64,000 nt of DNA from Rotaria sordida (Eukaryota > Rotifera > Eurotatoria > Philodinida > Philodinidae): positions 50,209 through 114,208 of the forward strand of contig CAJNOL010000658.1 of the NCBI GenBank assembly GCA_905250125.1, in the 5' to 3' direction. Within the stretch, counting starts at the first letter, position 1. Each line of letters begins with the position of its first letter. The translations under genes and the position numbers were made by a program. This document shows positions 61,398 through 64,000 of the stretch, piece after piece. The notes under the pieces are model-generated. The model ran no database searches and was not told the origin of the DNA. It was given only the letters and a program-made list of their open reading frames with translations.

Positions 61398-63764
61398 ATG
61401 GAAAATGATTCAGAAACACAAATGGCTTCAAATGACTCAACAAATACTGATCCGGCAAGTCTTTTATTGGGTGATTCAAGTATATTTACAAATTCATTAT
61501 CATCATCTGATTCCATATCTGAAGAAGTTTATAGAAAACAATTAATAGATCATGTACATGAACTTAAGGCAGAATTACAGACACGTTGTCATTTGGATTG
61601 GTTAAACGAATTTGAACCTTCAGAACATAATCCTAAAATAGAACTTAATCTTTTATTACATGGTGCTATACGAGAACAAACATTAAAACAATTAGCATTT
61701 TCTAAAGGTATTGATTTTAATAATAATGAACAAATAATTGCTAAGATTTTTCAAGTAAATTTATATTAAAAAAGAAAATTCTAATATTAAGTATTATTCT
61801 ATATTAGAATGATCATTGTTTATTACAACGAATATTTCAAGAACTTATAAATGATCAACGACAACAACGTATTATCTATACAGAAATTCTTTTTCGACCT
61901 GATATATTCAATTTTGGCAATAAAATTTCTAATATTAAACTCAAAGATGTTATAGTAAATTGTTCTAAAAAAAATTTCAAAAAAAAACAAACAAATAATC
62001 TAATTTTTATTGAAAGATATTTTCAGGAAGTTATCATTGATTGTATTCGTTTTTTTACATCTACTAATCTTGTCAATAATGAAATAGATACTTTAACAGA
62101 ATCAAATACAATTCTAGATAAAACAACAATGAAATCTTTTTTACCTATTCATATAAAAATTATTCTTAGTAAGAAAATTCTTTTTTTTTCCTTTCTATTT
62201 CTTTATAATTAAAATTATTTGTAAAGGTTGTAATTGGAATAATATAAAAAGTTTAAATCAATTCATTTGTTTTGCTCGTAATTATCCTAATGAAATTGTT
62301 GGTATTGATTTTTATGGTGAAGAAGATGATTGTCGAAAATATTGGCATAATTTTTATAAATATACAAAAATCTTACGTTATTATCGCATACAATATCAAG
62401 CAACCATGAATAATTATAAAGATTTACAATTAATTGATGATGTTATTAAAGGTTTAAATATTGAAAGATTATATGAAGCATATGAAATAATTTTATCATC
62501 AAAACATATGGAAAATATTTTAATAAAAAGTGGTATTCATCTTATTTTATGTCCAATATCGAATGTTTACACAATTGCTAATTCTCAAGTTAATAATATT
62601 TCGTTAACAAGAACTGAAAGAAAACGAAAATATCAATCAACAAGTTCAATAAATAATTTGAATAACGAAAAAAATTCTAATGAATTAACATCATTTAATT
62701 TAATCAATTATTTACAATCCGAATTGATTGATTATTCAATTACATCATTTTCTCCATTATACTACAAACAGAGTTTATCATCTATTTATAAAAATCTTCT
62801 TGAAAAAAATAAAAAATTTTTTACTTGTGAACATGTAAGTTTATTATTGTTTAAATAATGGATCGATCGAAAAGCTTTTAGACAAGATGTTTGTTCACTT
62901 TTAACCTGCTGAAAATTTTTTCCGATGAGCCAAAAACTATAGATCGCGACTAGAATTTAAATATGGGCTTAGCAATGTTGTGTCTATTATTGTTTAAGAA
63001 TAGTGAAGAACTTTTTGAAATGTCTGAAAAAAATATTTTTTCATGGTGAGCCAATGAGTTTTTGTTTACTACATAAGTCAATTTTCAAACATGATAAAAA
63101 TTGTCAGAGTCAACAGCATTTTTTTTAAACAGCTCTTTTCAACGTAAAACAGTTGTGGATTTTTTTAAAAAAGGAATATTTAGGAAAAACGAAAATTGAG
63201 GTGTTTTCTCGAAAGACAAGAAAAAATTCAGATAGTGCATCTTTGTAGGATAGCTTCTGATCAACAAGCGGATATATAAATAAAGATCCCAACTTTTAGT
63301 TTCGAATCGTGATAGTGAAAATAAGAAAATGTGCAGAAAATATTTTCCATCTAAACTCTATTGGATCAAAAGTGAACAAACATGTTGTCTAAAAACTTTC
63401 TAATCATTCGTTAATAGGATTTCTATCAATTAATTATTTATAGATGCAATGGTTAAATGAAAATGCCGTTAAATCAAGTTTTGCTTCACAAAAATTAAAA
63501 ACTGAATTAATTAATTATATACGTGAAAATTATACAAATTGTTATCAACAAACAAATTTTCTTCAACAATTTCAAGAAATAACAAATAAATGGCAACAAG
63601 ATATGAATAATATTATTGATAAAAATGCTCAAATAGCTTTGGAATTTGCTACGAAAATGCATCAAGAAAAAATAATTAAACGTCAAATTCATCAACAACA
63701 AATTCAAACTAAACTATTCGAAGAAGAAGAAGATGATGATAATGATACTAATCAATTAGAATAA
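61398..63764 (+). CDS. Adenosine-deaminase-fold protein lacking catalytic residues
   Basis: Exons 61398..61754, 61808..62168, 62227..62834 and 63444..63764 are phase-consistent and give 548 residues (ADA1 363). The family order is clear. PKIELNLLLHGAIREQTLKQ parallels PKVELHVHLDGSIKPETI. IIYTEILFRPDIF parallels VVYVEVRYSPHLL. IKIILSCNWNN parallels ARSILCCMRHQ. NEIVGIDFYGEED parallels TVVAIDLAGDE. LNIERLYEAYEII parallels LKTERLGHGYHTL. IHLILCPISNVYT parallels MHFEICPWSSYLT. WLNENAVKSSFASQKLKTEL parallels [20 protein letters not shown]. The zinc ligands His15, His17, His214 and Asp295, the catalytic Glu217, and the His238 and Asp296 positions are all replaced. There is no frameshift or stop. 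An acidic tail ends the protein. It is probably not a deaminase. A binding, growth-factor-like or regulatory role is possible but unproven. An AATAAA-like signal follows at about 63,777. Confidence 0.8.
62869..63400. mobile_element. MITE-like element in the third intron of the ADA-fold gene
   Basis: The left end (GAAAAGCTTTTAGACAAGAT, then GTTTGTTCACTTTT) and the reverse complement of the right end (GAAAGTTTTTAGACAACATG, then TTTGTTCACTTTTG) are inverted repeats of about 35 bp with few mismatches, enclosing about 460 bp without coding content. The host intron (62,835-63,443, 609 bp) is ten times larger than its neighbours, as expected after insertion. A target duplication could not be fixed by eye, and the superfamily is unknown. 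Confidence 0.7.
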
Positions 63765-64000
63765 AAAAAAATAGCCAATAAAATATTTGATAACGTAGAT
63801 GTATAGCTAGATTCAGCAGATGGTTTTTATTATTTATTTCATTCTTTATAAAATATTGCATATACTCAGACGAGCACGTACATGATATGAGAATAAATAC
63901 CATCTGCATATATAATAATAGATATAAATACTATTGTTTCATGCATATATTTAAATCAAAATGCCGCTTATCATTTATCTTTTCTTTTTCGTTTTTTTTA
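63765..64000. other. 3' flank of the ADA-fold gene
   Basis: AT-rich downstream sequence with a CAATAAAATA word at about 63,776, a plausible poly(A) signal. Nothing else recognised before the window ends. Confidence 0.45.

Noticed and set aside
1..64000. CRISPR arrays, bacterial operons, Shine-Dalgarno sites and rRNA genes
   Set aside because: None seen. The window is spliceosomal-intron-rich eukaryotic DNA, so prokaryotic feature types do not apply.

Overview
The window is AT-rich eukaryotic nuclear DNA. Genes are broken by many GT-AG introns of about 49-75 bp, and low-complexity A/T tracts and microsatellites are common. The combination of features points to a metazoan and, by inference, to a bdelloid rotifer (Rotaria- or Adineta-like). 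These features are tiny introns, a long kinesin-light-chain-type TPR protein fused to an ADP-ribosyltransferase domain, a decayed bdelloid-style F-box gene, and dispersed TGTGGG-like telomere-motif hairpins. No species call can be proved from sequence alone.

Layout. Positions 1-1,159 carry the 5' part of a minus-strand PDZ (NHERF-like) gene. Positions 1,160-11,600 hold no gene I can support. Positions 11,602 to about 14,115 carry a minus-strand gene with a divergent Rel-homology/NFAT-like domain and two apparent introns of only 28 and 30 nt. From about 14 to 40 kb the DNA is a gene graveyard. It contains an F-box pseudogene (19.8-21.9 kb), an ART-TPR gene split around an N-gap (22.2-24.2 and 30.4-31.2 kb), and relics of a DDX23/PRP28 helicase (25.1 kb) and of the AP-3 delta adaptin gene (34.3 kb), the last two with intron traces retained. 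It also contains two hAT-like non-autonomous elements (26.9 and 37.4 kb), a 180-bp-arm inverted repeat (36.2-36.8 kb), decayed tandem repeats and telomere-like hairpins.

Positions 40.7-64 kb are a compact, well-preserved block: RPL19 (-), sorbitol dehydrogenase (+), a coilin-like gene followed 95 bp downstream by RRP36 (both -, operon-like), MED14 with 35 phase-consistent exons (-), a PDZ pseudogene (-), and an adenosine-deaminase-fold gene (+).

The most interesting gene is the last. It has clear ADA-family architecture from end to end, but every zinc ligand and catalytic residue I can align has been replaced, so it looks like an intact pseudoenzyme. The next most useful observation is that a 46-bp direct repeat at the N-gap and at 30,380 suggests that the 6-kb segment between the two ART-TPR halves is misplaced or a different haplotype. 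The housekeeping genes (ribosome, rRNA processing, Mediator, polyol metabolism) do not form a pathway.
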